Below are positions 12,301 through 23,000 of a stretch of DNA of 64,000 nt, piece by piece. The stretch comes from Bugula neritina (lineage: Eukaryota > Bryozoa > Gymnolaemata > Cheilostomatida > Bugulidae). Each line of letters begins with the position of its first letter. The first letter of the stretch is position 1. The notes under the pieces were generated by a model. The model did not search any database and was not told where the DNA came from. It saw only the letters and a program-made list of their open reading frames with translations. A program made the position numbers and the translations under genes. Location: contig OZ037765.1 of the NCBI GenBank assembly GCA_964035545.1, positions 16,052,698 through 16,116,697 on the forward strand, written 5' to 3'.

Positions 12301-13270
12301 GTTGGAATTCAATGTCATAAATAGTATCTGCTTGCTTAGCAGTGAGCATCGCTAATAATTTACGATCTCGTACAGTAGTGGAGATAGTACTTACATGTTG
12401 AGAGTCACTGTCTGAAGAGTAATTCCAGGTGACTTGATTGGCTGTTTCGGTTGAGTCGCGATAATGATGCATGCGTGACCTGCAGTATGCAGCAAAGTGG
12501 TTAAATTTCTTGCAATGATTGCACTGTTTCCCATATGCTGGGCATGCTCGAGGTGGGTGATTGCCTCCACAGTTTCCACACCTAGAAGCACCAACTGATT
12601 TTCTGACGTTGGGCTGAGAGTGAGTGTGTGAAAGTTGTCCTCTGTGTTTATCAGTGTTACGAGTGTCATTAGAGTGATATTGATGAGTCGGAGGTCTATG
12701 TTTTACCAAGTTCACTTGTTCGAGTCCATATGTGTTATCCTTAGTCATAGTCTTGTAGTCAATAGCCGATGCTTCTTCTCGTCTGCAGAGTTCAATTGCT
12801 TTGTCAAAGTCAGTCAAGTCAAACAGTTTCTTTCTAATCTTGTCACTTTCAATTCCCAGTATCAGTGCCTGTAGTATCAGTCGGTTGTACATGTCTTTTA
12901 AGTCACATAGTCCTGCAATGGTATGTAGTTCAGTCAAAAATTCGTCAATAGTTCTATTTCCTTGCTTACAAGTCAGTAGTGAGTGAGTCTTAGCCACTAA
13001 GTTTATTCTTGGTTTGCAGTAGTCATCAAACTGCGTCACAACTTTGTCATAGTCAGTTTTGTCATTGTTGTCAGTCCAGTTGAAAGAGTCGTATATTTGG
13101 TTGCCTCGGCGACCGATAGTTCTAAGTAGGTATGCAGTTTTCACTTTGCCTTCGGCTGTATCTTTCGATGTGGCCGTTAAAAAAAGTTCGAAGTCACGTT
13201 TAAAAATCTTCCATTCCTCAGGTAAATTCGGTCCATCTGCTAATGGTTTTGGCGCTAGTAATTGCTCCAT
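9320..13270 (-). CDS. Gag-Pol polyprotein of the Ty3/Gypsy element, single open frame
   Basis: A 1,316-residue frame without stops encodes all retrotransposon functions in Ty3/Gypsy order. Gag covers about 1-230, followed by two zinc knuckles (CGNCGGNHPPRAC at 231-243 and CNHCKKFNHFAAYC at 250-263). The aspartic protease has DTGAS at 325-329. The reverse transcriptase has LPFGIASAPEEF near 579-590 and the catalytic VADD at 607-610. RNase H has TDAS at 757-760. The integrase has an HHCC finger (about 974-1010) and a D1038, D1091, E1127 triad with the canonical 35-residue D-E spacing. Gag and Pol are fused without a frameshift or stop. The Mag-like clade is likely from general appearance only. 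A basic tail follows the integrase. The ATG lies 44 bp inside the 5' LTR. Confidence 0.97.
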   Translation of the reverse strand: MEQLLAPKPLADGPNLPEEWKIFKRDFELFLTATSKDTAEGKVKTAYLLRTIGRRGNQIYDSFNWTDNNDKTDYDKVVTQFDDYCKPRINLVAKTHSLLTCKQGNRTIDEFLTELHTIAGLCDLKDMYNRLILQALILGIESDKIRKKLFDLTDFDKAIELCRREEASAIDYKTMTKDNTYGLEQVNLVKHRPPTHQYHSNDTRNTDKHRGQLSHTHSQPNVRKSVGASRCGNCGGNHPPRACPAYGKQCNHCKKFNHFAAYCRSRMHHYRDSTETANQVTWNYSSDSDSQHVSTISTTVRDRKLLAMLTAKQADTIYDIEFQLDTGASCNTLNTIDYDKLGRPKLTPTDTVLTLYDQSKCAPLGWTRIQILNKQGCYTTLKFLVVETTQHSLLSWKSCLHLDLLQMPSTKIENVNFATTDPDLQTLLTNFDDIFTGLGKFEQEYRIELRPEAVPVQVRPRKVPLSMKSDLIKTILELEQRQIIAKVEAPTDWISHLQPVRKPNGKIRICIDPQNLNQAIKRNHAVMPTLEDVLPQLNGAKFFSLCDAKKGFYQIPLAEESTDLTTFWTPIGKYKYLRLPFGIASAPEEFQRRLTENLAGLDGITIVADDILIFGSTRKEHDRNLEALFKRARQTGLRLNKEKSRFLQDELPYIGHILTTNGLKPDPNKVKAILKMKPPSSPQGVKRFLGHITYMSKFISNLASESEPLRRLLTQDNAQDFHWTDDQMNAFNRLKTLLTDSETLQYFDCNKPVTIQTDASNAGVGATLMQGGKPVAYASRSLTKSEQNYVPLELECLAIVFGTERFDQYIFGHHAVTIQTDHKPLVSIFRKSIHKASRRLQAMLLHLQRYPNIKVTWQKGAEQITADLLSRDSYFDSPNYQQLPEHIFHIDSQNNDAPVCDDLIDNIRTATAQDNELMTLTNLIKHDWNIANCTTHDKYKHFQDELSIDNGIVYKGLRAIIPKTLQRKFLQLLHTGHNGINSTLRRARHTVFWLGITNDIKNNIANCRQCQLDAPRQQKETLLLHTVPQQPWTKVGIDLFEYNHTHYITIVDYTTDYLEYDRLDNQTAEAVINSIKRCFGRLGIPRQVHTDNGPQFTSHQFSTFSQSWNFTHTTSSPYHPQSNGKAESAVKIAKRILRRCEEPELALLEHLNTTKEGLTASPIQQLIGRPTRSVLPQVRPETENNQGWWEKQGRNEKLQQRCNDGARDLAVLKEGQPVLVRDWSQHRRKWQEAQINKQLSSRAYAIQLNNNLFRRNRRDIRPLVTEPASPETPKDPKQNASSTQVDTTESANHSDNLRRSTRERKPPSWMADYVPS

Positions 13271-13300
13271 GTTATTTCAGTGTAATATTAATAATAATTA

Positions 13301-13314
13301 GACTCGGGGCACCA
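13301..13314 (-). other. tRNA primer-binding site of the intact Gypsy element
   Basis: Plus-strand GACTCGGGGCACCA abuts the 5' LTR and has the form of a tRNA 3' end including CCA, so the minus strand is a perfect 14-base primer-binding site. The tRNA species is not assigned. Confidence 0.85.
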
Positions 13315-13546
13315 TGTTTTATGTTGATTTGTGATATTATTTCAGCTATCGTGAAAAGACAGAACGTGCTCGAGTTAGTTGATAAACGTAAGAGGCCGAA
13401 GCCGTGATTTATTACCACAATATATATACACGAAAATACTAAAACTATTACAATAAGTGATACAATTAATTATTAAGATTATGACAAAAAATAGTAAAAT
13501 AATAAAATAACAAATTAGAAATAAATGTTTACATGAACACCGAACA
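13315..13546 (-). repeat. 5' LTR of the intact Gypsy element
   Basis: Identical by eye to 9047-9278. It is followed on the plus strand by CTAAT, the second copy of the target duplication. Confidence 0.95.
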
Positions 13547-13728
13547 CTAATAGTATCAGTTCAGTGATAGTGTTACAGGTATACTTATGGTAATTCTATT
13601 ACTATTACTATTAGACTTGGTATTCTTAATTTTTAATAATCAATAATCGATAAAAGTAAAAAAACCTAGTCAAATATCTTGGTCATCAATAATATTAGTT
13701 ATTAAATTAAAATACAAAAATAGGTATA

Positions 13729-13805
13729 ATTATAATCATAATTATAATCATAATATTAATAATATATTAATAATATTATTATTATAATTATAATGATTAT
13801 AATCC
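13729..13805. repeat. AT-only palindromic tract
   Basis: A run of ATAATTATAATCATAAT-type units is followed by its own approximate reverse complement, centred near 13765 on AATATATTAATAATATT. It could form a long cruciform. No coding content. Confidence 0.55.
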
Positions 13806-13819
13806 AGCATAATCATAAT

Positions 13820-14326
13820 GGGTGCAGGTCATTTCCTACACAAGACGTTTCGTACCCACTCTTTCAGGTCATTTCGTACACATCAATATAAATTTATTGA
13901 AATACATCTTTTTTGGTATTTATTTCTTATTTAATTAATGATTCATACAGTACTGCTCGCAAGTAACTTGTACATTTGATAATATTAGTAATTAATAAAC
14001 AATAGATTAATATAAAACATTGATCAAAATAAAACCAAAAAAGAGTAGCATGTTAAATAATTATATGAAAATAAAAATTAATGCATTTATCATAACAGAT
14101 TAGTATAAAACATTGATCAATAGGTGACAAGGGAGGTGTGAAAGATACTTGATAGAATGCAATAAAATTAAAAAAGTAAACTAGTATCATTAAAGTGGTT
14201 ATTCAGTTGATTAGTTTATTATTCCTTTTGTGTGCGAAGTGGACAGCAGTTGGTGTACGAAATGACCATTTTGTAGATGAAACAAATGATGTACGAAACG
14301 ACTCGTGTACGGAACGACAGTAACCC
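13820..14326. mobile_element. MITE with 8-bp target-site duplication (hAT- or Merlin-like)
   Basis: The sequence starts GGGT at 13820 and ends ACCC at 14326. The ends are imperfect inverted repeats of about 70 bp containing GTCATTTCCTACAC / GTCGTTCCGTACAC and an inner GGTCATTTCGTACAC (13868-13882), reversed as GTGTACGAAATGACC near 14252. The flanks are ATCATAAT at 13812-13819 and ATCATAAT at 14327-14334, an 8-bp direct repeat, though the local sequence is rich in ATAAT units. An 8-bp duplication fits hAT, P or Merlin transposons. GGG ends would suit Merlin better than typical hAT. The interior is noncoding. Confidence 0.7.
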
Positions 14327-14544
14327 ATCATAATGATGGTCATGATAATAATGATCATCGTGATTTACATTGTCATTGTTGTTATGATTATTATTATTGT
14401 TATTATAGATTTATTATTATATTATAATTATTTATTGAACCATCATACATCAAATAAAATGCTAAATGCTAAAAGACAGTTGGATATGGTTAAAAGAGCT
14501 CTCTACGAGCAAGATTGATTGCATACAAAGCATTATCATTGTGT

Positions 14545-15090
14545 CTACCTTGAGTATGCCAGCGCAGCTTTTGGCCCAACCTTCAAGAATGATATTTCTG
14601 GCTTAGAAAAGATACAAATGAATGCTGTATGATTCATAGTCAATATTATTATTAAAGGCCGCGAAGATGTCGAAAGTGCCTACAGCCCTTTGAACAAAGA
14701 AGGAGAATCAAACATAATAATCTCCTTATAAAGATTCTCGCGAAAAAAGAACAACATCCTGCTCTCAGCTCTGCCTATGATGACCTGCTGAACAAGCCAA
14801 CAAACAGCACTATACAGACTCGCTCCCAAACGAGGGGACAGCTCCAATCAGTTGGTTCGAACAGTACCAAGTACCTGAACAGTTTTCTTCCAAGGACTAT
14901 CCAAGATCTGAAAATTGGTCACAATCAAGGCAATTATTCCAAAATCTGCTCACAGACAGGATTTAGTTTCTGTTCAATCAATACAACCCAACCAGTACTA
15001 ACTGTATGACTATTGGCCAATGACTGTCCAACAAATTACTCATATGTGGCACACCCCTTCCTCTCTCTAGGGCGCTCCAGTATGATGATT
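14545..15090 (+). pseudogene. Decayed 3' end of a non-LTR retrotransposon (CR1/Jockey-type) reverse transcriptase
   Basis: Near 14551, LEYASAAFGPTFKNDISGLEK resembles the thumb-region motif of CR1/Jockey-like reverse transcriptases, which usually read LEYAS-W-P then a Leu-Glu-x-x-Gln motif. It is followed by KIQMNAV and a stop. From 14740 to 14905 another open stretch ends in YLNSFLPRTIQDL, matching the usual C-terminal S-F-x-P-R-T-I-x-D motif. Frameshifts and stops between them show the copy is dead. The 3' tail contains GGCACACCCCTTC at 15050, which recurs at 57356. Confidence 0.65.
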
Positions 15091-17044
15091 ACTTCGAGTA
15101 ATATGAGTATAAGTACTCAATAAGGATTATCATTATGAATGATAAATTATAATCATATTGCTCGTTATCATCAAGTAATCATTGTAAATCATGGTTATCA
15201 TTATGATTATGGCAACCGTATTGATAATCTAATGGTCATTTGGTCAGCAGCAAGCCAACAAATACTCGGTAATGAAATACAACTTCGGCTGAAATTGCCA
15301 TTTGATCAAAATTTGTTATTTTAATTTAATTATAGGGGAAAGTGAAGCTAGTTGAACCACATGCTTTAAAAGTAATTTTTTTGTTTGACTGATGATCATT
15401 ATTTTATCTTACCTCTTCTACTTGAGAGCTTTCTAGGTGAACTAGCAGATGTTTTGAAAAACATGGAAGCAAAGCAAAAGTTTTCAGGTGATCGAGTATT
15501 TTTAGAATTTTTTGCATTTATGAAAAATGATTCAACTAAAATTTTATCATTAAATTTTCATGGCTTTTCAAGTCTTAATTGCCCAATCAAATAAATTCGC
15601 GCATGTATTGTCAACATGACTTCAAAGCTGGGCAATAACCTAAAGTTACAGAGTAATCTCATTCTCAGCAGATATTGGCAATAATTTGTAGCGTGACAGT
15701 GGGAGGTTACTTGAACCGGAGTGGTGGTGGGGCAATGATTTTATCATTTTCTAATTTAAATTTTACTGCTATCAATATGTGAATACAAACATACAATTAG
15801 TCCGAGAACATATAAAAGTGTAGGCTGATAGTGTAATTCAAATATCCTGTAATACTAATAGTCAATTAACTAAATTTAAATTTAATTAAATTTGCAGTAG
15901 CGCATTATGATTATAATTATTTCAAGCTTAAAATATAAATTAGTGTTGCTATTGCTAAGTCTAATAGTAATATGAGTATGTTATGCCCAAGTCTAATGTA
16001 ATTCACTTTCAGTTTGAGTTGCATGTATTGGTATTAGTATTAATATTACTGTCACTCTGTTAATAATGGTTAAAGTTTATTATGTTTTGTTGTTTATGTT
16101 GTGCATGCATAATAACTATAAGTATGTTTATAAGTATAATATTAACTGTTAAGCTGATTAATCATTAAGTGATTAACCGTATAAGTTATGGTAGAAAAGA
16201 ATTAAAATTTGAAGAATAAAAATAATTATTATTATAGTATCAATATCTATATGACTAAATTTAATTTAATGATTAACACTCACAATGACAGTGCTTAGTT
16301 CTTACACTTAGCATTGTGATCTTTAAGTGGGCCATTTTCAAAGTTATTTAAAATCACTGCATCACCAGACTGATCATTCAAAGTAAGCTAGAAGATGAGG
16401 CAGTACTCAGCAAGCTCACTTTATATTACACACATTGACACTGGCATTTGCTTGTAAATAGCAATATGACTGTGTTTGCTTGGAATTAAGATGTTGAGTC
16501 AAAATTATTTAATATTATGGCCAGTAATTGATTACTCTTATCACTATGGGTCTATACCTATATATTCAGTGTACTATATCAACGATAATGATATTATAAT
16601 TTAAATGTAAGATGTGAAATACCCCATTCACATTTCGCCTTCACACAAATTTAAATTTAGTTCTTAGAGATGAAGAGAATTTTGCTACAATTGGGTGTGT
16701 GTTGGCACTAGGTTATGCTAGCCATGAATTAGTAAAATTAAATGTTCAACATGTAGAGAAGCCACTGAAACCAAATAGTGTTTAAAACTTTTTAAATTGT
16801 TGCAAAACCTGCAAATATGAATTTTTTTACTGTGATTAGCTCTTATTAGGGCTCACAAAAACAGCCTGTAATATTTTTAAGTGCGTCAAAACTAGCAAAA
16901 TTAGAATACGTGAAGAAGCATAATCAAGGCTGTAAGAGTTATTTTTCTGAAACTAAAGTAATTTTCATTTATCGTATTAGACATTTCGATCTGTATCATG
17001 ATTATGATGATTGTTATGTTTTAGAGCTCGTGATACTAACACTT
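15091..17044. other. Spacer and probable 5' flank of KDM1B
   Basis: No gene is recognised. The 69-residue frame at 15385-15594 is AT-rich, lacks known motifs and has no splice partners that I could find. The region just upstream of 17045 is presumably the KDM1B promoter and 5' UTR, but no clear core motif is visible. Confidence 0.3.
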
Positions 17045-20000
17045 ATGGCCACTGCTGCAAAGAAAGTTAAGAGAGAAAAAAGCGACACAAAACTGGAAGC
17101 GTTAGTAAAAATATTGTAAATTTATTAGTCATCGCTAAAATGCAGCGCCTATACTTGACTAAACATTTTAATATTGTTGAACTTCATGCAACAGTTTTGT
17201 ATTGCATATTTTTCCATGTCCCATCATCAATATGTGATTCATGTCTCTGTGTATTCTGATTATTATAAATAGTAAGCTATAATTTTTTCACAAAAATTTG
17301 GCGATATCAACATATACTACTATTATTGAAATAAAACTATACAATTAATTTACTCCTCTCAGCTGTTTCAGATTTTACAAATGATTGGGTTCTTTGCTTT
17401 GTATTGTACTCTTCACATTGTTTTTTTTTAAATTCCTCAGGGAAGAGAAAGACAGCAGATCGTTATGTGAGCGAGTGAATTGCCCCACTGATCAGCTAAC
17501 ATGTGTCTTAGAAGCCTGTCATCAGTAAGTTAGCAATATTTTCTTTATTATGAAAAGAGAAATGGTTAACAAGTTATAAGGACATACCACTAGGCTGCTA
17601 TTTATTCTAAACTATCATAGCCAACCTATTTTCAGGCTATATAATGCGGACTTTCATAGACATTGTGTTTCAGGTGTATAAATCGTGAAGATGTGGACAC
17701 AACCAACCACCCCTGGACTCACTTATCATTGGGCGAACATGTGTGCAATGTCTGTCTTGAATTCTTCTCTAAAAGGTTTATTTCACATACTTATTTGTTA
17801 TAGGTTATAATATGTTGGGCTATGTATTATTACTTGTGTTTCACTTTATGTGAATTTTAGCTGATAGGATGCTTCTGATTTTCTATAGAATAGTCAGTTG
17901 TGCTGACAAATTTTTCAATATATGGAGTTTTATAACTTTGCTGTCTGCATTGAACCACACAATGGTATGCATATTTGCAGCCAGAATATTGGTTATGATG
18001 ATTTCTATAAGTGGAAGAAGGTCTGGTCAGCCAATGGTAGATCTGATGCTCTGATAGGAACGTTTATCAGTGACCAACTCCTGCCATATTGGACGCAGTG
18101 TATTCGATGTAACAAGTGGAAAGAGATGGGCCGGTTTTTTGGACTCACCAAAGATTTAGCGGAACAATTCATCTGTCCAGAGTCATGTGATGAGCCTGAA
18201 GATGAGGTGCGTCAAAGTGACTACAATATCTGATCGAATATATATTCTTTCATACCTATAGTAATTTTTTTAATATATGATTTTTATTTTGGAAACAAAC
18301 ACAATGGGCTAGCACTACCTTCTAAAATTATGTAGATTCACTTTATATGTTTTTGATCGAAACAGAGTATAAATGCTTGGTTGAGAAATTACTGAGTCGA
18401 GAGTATAGAGATGGAATTTATTTGTGATTGAGATTGTTTATATTTCTACCACAATACACCTACAGCGAGTGGAAGCTGCCAAGCAATCTCATTGGATAAA
18501 TACGCTACTGTATCCACCATATCTCACCCAGTCCCCTGCAGGGGTGTTCTTGCTCACCTACTATCCTGACGCAGTTGGTATGTCAGCCACAGAATGTCTC
18601 CCTACAGAGAGCTGTAAGTTTTTTAATTTCTCTGACTACTAGATATAAATCTAGGTGTATATAGTAGTATATACGTATACTCACGCACACACACGCACAC
18701 ATTATTGCAACAAATTTAGTTTGTCCTTTGCTTAATTCTGATTTGCTCATTTGTTAGGCAGTGATAGTTTTACGAGACCTTTTCATGAAACTCCAAACAG
18801 CAGTTACGCTCTTAGTCTACGTCCGGATATCATGGATTATGATGAAACACTTGCATTTGGAGAATTTGCTTGGTGAGTTTAAGAATAATTAATTAGCATT
18901 AACCAGGTAGCTTATATTTATTAGTGTTTATGTGTACTACTGTCATCAAAGTTGAGCTTCATGTCACATTGCAAGCAGTGTTAATGATGTATTAATTGTA
19001 GTGCGTATATAGCCCCCACTTTACCCTAATATGTAGTTATACATCTTTTAGTCAACTTGTACAGCATGTTTCATGTATGCTTTTAGTGCTCAGCAAATGT
19101 ACCTGTGTTTAAGAAATCTTGTTGTTGCTTACTGGTCTCAGAATAAGTCGGTAAGTGATTCTGTATAGTTTCATTTCTCCATTCTCACGACATTTTCTGC
19201 CAGTTTTTGTCAATTATTTATTGAAATGTTTTGTATTCTTAATATATGCGGGCTTGGAGCAAATATACTGCATGTTTGAGTTGCAGCTTTTTTTATGATG
19301 TAAGATTTTGAGTAGTTTTATTAATCTTAATCTATGAAACTGTATAGTCACACCAGATCTCTGTTTTCAACTGATTTTGTGTATTGCATTACTCATCTAG
19401 TAAATTTATAGCACAGTGTAAATGTATTGTATGCAGAAATACCATTGAGCTTATTACCTAACAAATTCACACTCTTTGGCTAGGAGTGGCTCACCCTGGA
19501 GAGGTGTAAGCACAGTGTAATCTGCAGAGGATTGGTCAGAGTGAGATGTCTCATTGAGTTAGAGAGAATCATCAAGTTTCTTACAATGAGAGGTGTGATC
19601 AATGCCGGCATTCTACCCCACCCCCCTCCATCTGTCTTCTCACAAAAAGTAAGGAGTCACAGTGTAAAAGTTTGAGATTAGAGTTGTGATGCCAATAACC
19701 ATGGCAAGTCTCTCTGATGTGTTAACTACTTGCATGTGTTCCATTCTTGTCTGAACTAATACTTTGTAGAGGAAAAGAAATACGTTCAGCTGTAGAGTTG
19801 TGAAGACTGTAAAACTATGAAATAAGTTTTAATTTATCTTGTAAACAATCTTGTTTGTTATAAAATGAAGAAAGCATATCACACATTTCAGGTGTCATGT
19901 GGTACAGTAGTAGTCATAGGAGCTGGAACAGCTGGACTCGCAGCAGCTCTGCATCTCTATAAACATGGTGTTAAGGTGAGCTACCACTGTTTTACTGTTT

Positions 20001-23000
20001 CAATTTAATATGTCATTAGTAATGGTGGTTTATTGCTAATGAATAATAATTATGCTGATGTTAATATTTTATACATAAAACATTGATCAAATAAAAGATT
20101 TGTAAAATTGATTTGTAAAAGCTTTTAGGTTATGTAATTCAGTATAATAAAATATTCAGCAGTGAGATGATTGTAGTTGCAAATGTTACTTGATTTGGAT
20201 AAATTAACTTAGCTTGCTTTTTCCTGAAATGATTACCTATTGTTTACAGGTGGTGGTGTTGGAAGCTAAAGAGAAGCTTGGAGGTAGAGTTCATATGTCG
20301 AGACTGTCTAGTGGCTCCTTGTTGGCACTGGGCCCTGATATTATAAGTGGCTCCATCAATAATCCAATCGCTCTCATGGCTAGACAGGTAAGTAAAAACC
20401 AGCTGGAAATATAGTGCATACAAATTCAACTCTCATTATGAATTGTGCAATGTTTTTGCTGATTAGGAAGTTTTGTCACCTATTAATTTGAGTGACATTC
20501 AAAACTAAACCTAGTGTGTTGCTATTCGTGGTGTATTATTTTCAGTTTCAATTTTAGTTCATGTTATAAAGTGGATAGTCTAAACAGGTACAAGTGTGAA
20601 ATGGTGCAACACAATAAAAAATTTTTACATGTGAGTGAAAATTGAAATCAAAAAGGTTTTAAACACATGGAGTTGTTGACAAAATGCTGAAATTTTTACC
20701 CCACCTTTCGTTGGCAGTTCAATAAATTTGTTTCCCTAATCATAATAATTTTAAATTTAGTCATGTTGCTTAACTTAAGTTTCTGAGTTGCACCATTAAA
20801 TTCTTGGTCTGGGACTGGACACATACATCTCTTAAATTAATTGTTTGATAGTTGAAGTAGGCAAAGGGGGGGGGGGGCAACGCAGCTGTTGAATATGACT
20901 CTATAGTCAATCTGCAACTGAAACTGGCATTTAAGTGTATTGTAACTTCGTGATTTTCCAATTCAAAGTGTTGATTCTGCCAACTTCACAATTTCACTGA
21001 GTTTTCTTGCACTCATTAAAATTTCTTTTATGGTGACTTTCTATTGCACATTTTCTTTGTATAGTGAACATTTTACCCTTTGGTTTTTAAATTTTGTTAC
21101 ATAGAATGATATTATTATAAAATATAATATATATTAAGTAAACTTTAATGATTCAAGAAAGAGATTTAAAGTTATGTAATCTTCCTAGTTGCTGCTCTCT
21201 TTATCATTCCTATGGCTTTGGCCATAAACTGTCTTTTCACAGCGTGTCAAGTACGATTAATTGAGAAAGTAAATTTCTATTAATGAGTGAAATCTCACAT
21301 CAATGTAGTTTCTACAGGTTTTAGTGAAGATAAAAAGGTGCTCAGCTAAATTGAGTTGAGTAAAACTCAGCATAATTTTGTAAAACTTGGCTCCCTGAAA
21401 TATACAAAGTGGGACTGTATTTTTTGTAATATGAACTCCAACTTTTTATATTTGCAATAAAAAGTATGTAATGCTAAAATACTAGTTTTTTGCAACGCCC
21501 GTGTTTACTTCTTATTTACACGGATTTTATGCATTAATTTCAGAACTGGAGATGTGTTATATGCTGACATCATGCTTCTATTAATATGCTATACTCTTTT
21601 ATAGTAAGTAGTTGGGGTGCATATGTTGCAGGCAAAACTTGTGGTTCAAGAGTTTCCGGTCTCTCACATGACTGTCTTGGGTAAACAGAATAAAGCTGTG
21701 AGTGCAGACAGTTTGAGGAAGGCTGAAAACCGTTATTTAGAGATCTTAGATCTCATGTATGACTGGGCACAGAACGGAAATAAGGAAACAGATGGTCACA
21801 TTAGTATTCGGCGTATGTACCTTAATTTCTAGTTTTTAGTGACAACTTGTTTTTCAAAACTTTCATATGCTCATCATTTGTGTGTTGGCATTACAGTAGC
21901 GGTGGTCTAGGGGTTAGAGCATTTGGCTTAGTAATCACAAGTAAAGGCCATTGGTGATGTTAGGGAGAGTATCCAGTTATAAACCACATATGAATAGATA
22001 TTTAGCCTGCTTTAAAAACTCATTTCTACCAGGGTTTCTCACAGGGATAGTGACTATAAACTTGCATGGGTTTTTATTATAGCAACAAGTCCTACTTTGG
22101 TGATCATAACTTGAGTTGTGGAGTTATCTTCTTTGCTAACTGCATAATTTTTTTTAGGATGTAGCTGCCTGTCGGAAGAGTTTGCCACTGCTCATGCTGT
22201 GTAAACTAATAATTCCATTTATCATACATACTCGTATAATGCAATAGAATAGTATAACCTGGCAAATTTTGCTCATTGGCCTTAAGAAATGATCATCATT
22301 TTATAGCACTTTTCTACAAATATAATTTGCGGTTATTTTATTATCAACGCTGCTGGTATCTTATAGAAAAAGTGAAGGAGATAAGTAGCAAGTTGAGTTG
22401 TGAAGATGAAGCTGATGATAAGCTGACAGAAGTGAGTATAGCATTGTGTGATGGTGCAATCTGATTCTCTATTTGCTTGTAAGTTCCTTTCATCAAGCAG
22501 TTGAAATCCTCTGCATGTAGCGTGTGAAAGAATAATACTGTTATATTGGTTTGTGTTCAAGTGTTCAAGGTTTGTTTAATCATAGGAAGAAGAGCAGATT
22601 CTGGAGCTACATCTACAAATGCTTTCAACCAATGTTGGTGCTGACTTAGATGAAGTGTCTGCCAAGTTCTGGAATGCACATGAAAATTACCCCCAGTTTG
22701 GTGGTCCTTCTTTTGTGGTTAAACAAGGCATTGGTGCAGTTTTGACGAAAATGGCTGCAGGTTTAAATATTGAATACAACAAAGAGGTCAGTGCTTATCA
22801 AAATTTTTATTGCAAGTGCTAATAGTAGATTCAATTTAAAAAAGCTTCTGACTCATCAACATTTTAAAAAATGCTTATAGTTTTATTCATAAAAAAATTA
22901 AGCTCAGGTAGATGTTTTAAAAGAATAGAAATTTATGCTCATACTTATTCTGGAGTGTTCTCCACAATGTCAATTTAATTTGTTTTCATGAATTTTTGTG

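Larger units (their letters stand above)
9047..13546 (-). mobile_element. Intact Ty3/Gypsy LTR retrotransposon, apparently recent insertion
   Basis: This is a 4.5 kb element on the minus strand. Its 232-bp LTRs (13315-13546 as 5' LTR, 9047-9278 as 3' LTR) are identical by eye and run TG...CA. The flanking bases are CTAAT at 9042-9046 and CTAAT at 13547-13551, a perfect 5-bp target duplication. A tRNA primer site lies directly inside the 5' LTR, and a purine-rich tract (GTGGGAGA, 9279-9286 on the minus strand) lies directly inside the 3' LTR. One uninterrupted Gag-Pol frame fills the interior. Identical LTRs plus an open frame indicate a young copy that may still be able to move. Confidence 0.97.

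Noticed and set aside
14333-14518. 61-codon frame rich in Ile, Met and Val
   Set aside because: It translates an ATT/ATG-type simple repeat beside the MITE; not a gene.
15385-15594. 69-codon plus-strand frame in the spacer before KDM1B
   Set aside because: AT-driven composition, no recognised motif, no splice partners and no similarity to the KDM1B N-terminus.
16910-17044. Upstream in-frame ATG for KDM1B
   Set aside because: The extra 45 residues are AT-rich and unlike the family; the start at 17045 gives a MATAAKK N-terminus comparable to vertebrate KDM1B.
20867-20878. Poly-G/poly-C runs here and near 35333 and 41766
   Set aside because: Ordinary intronic homopolymers; no associated feature.
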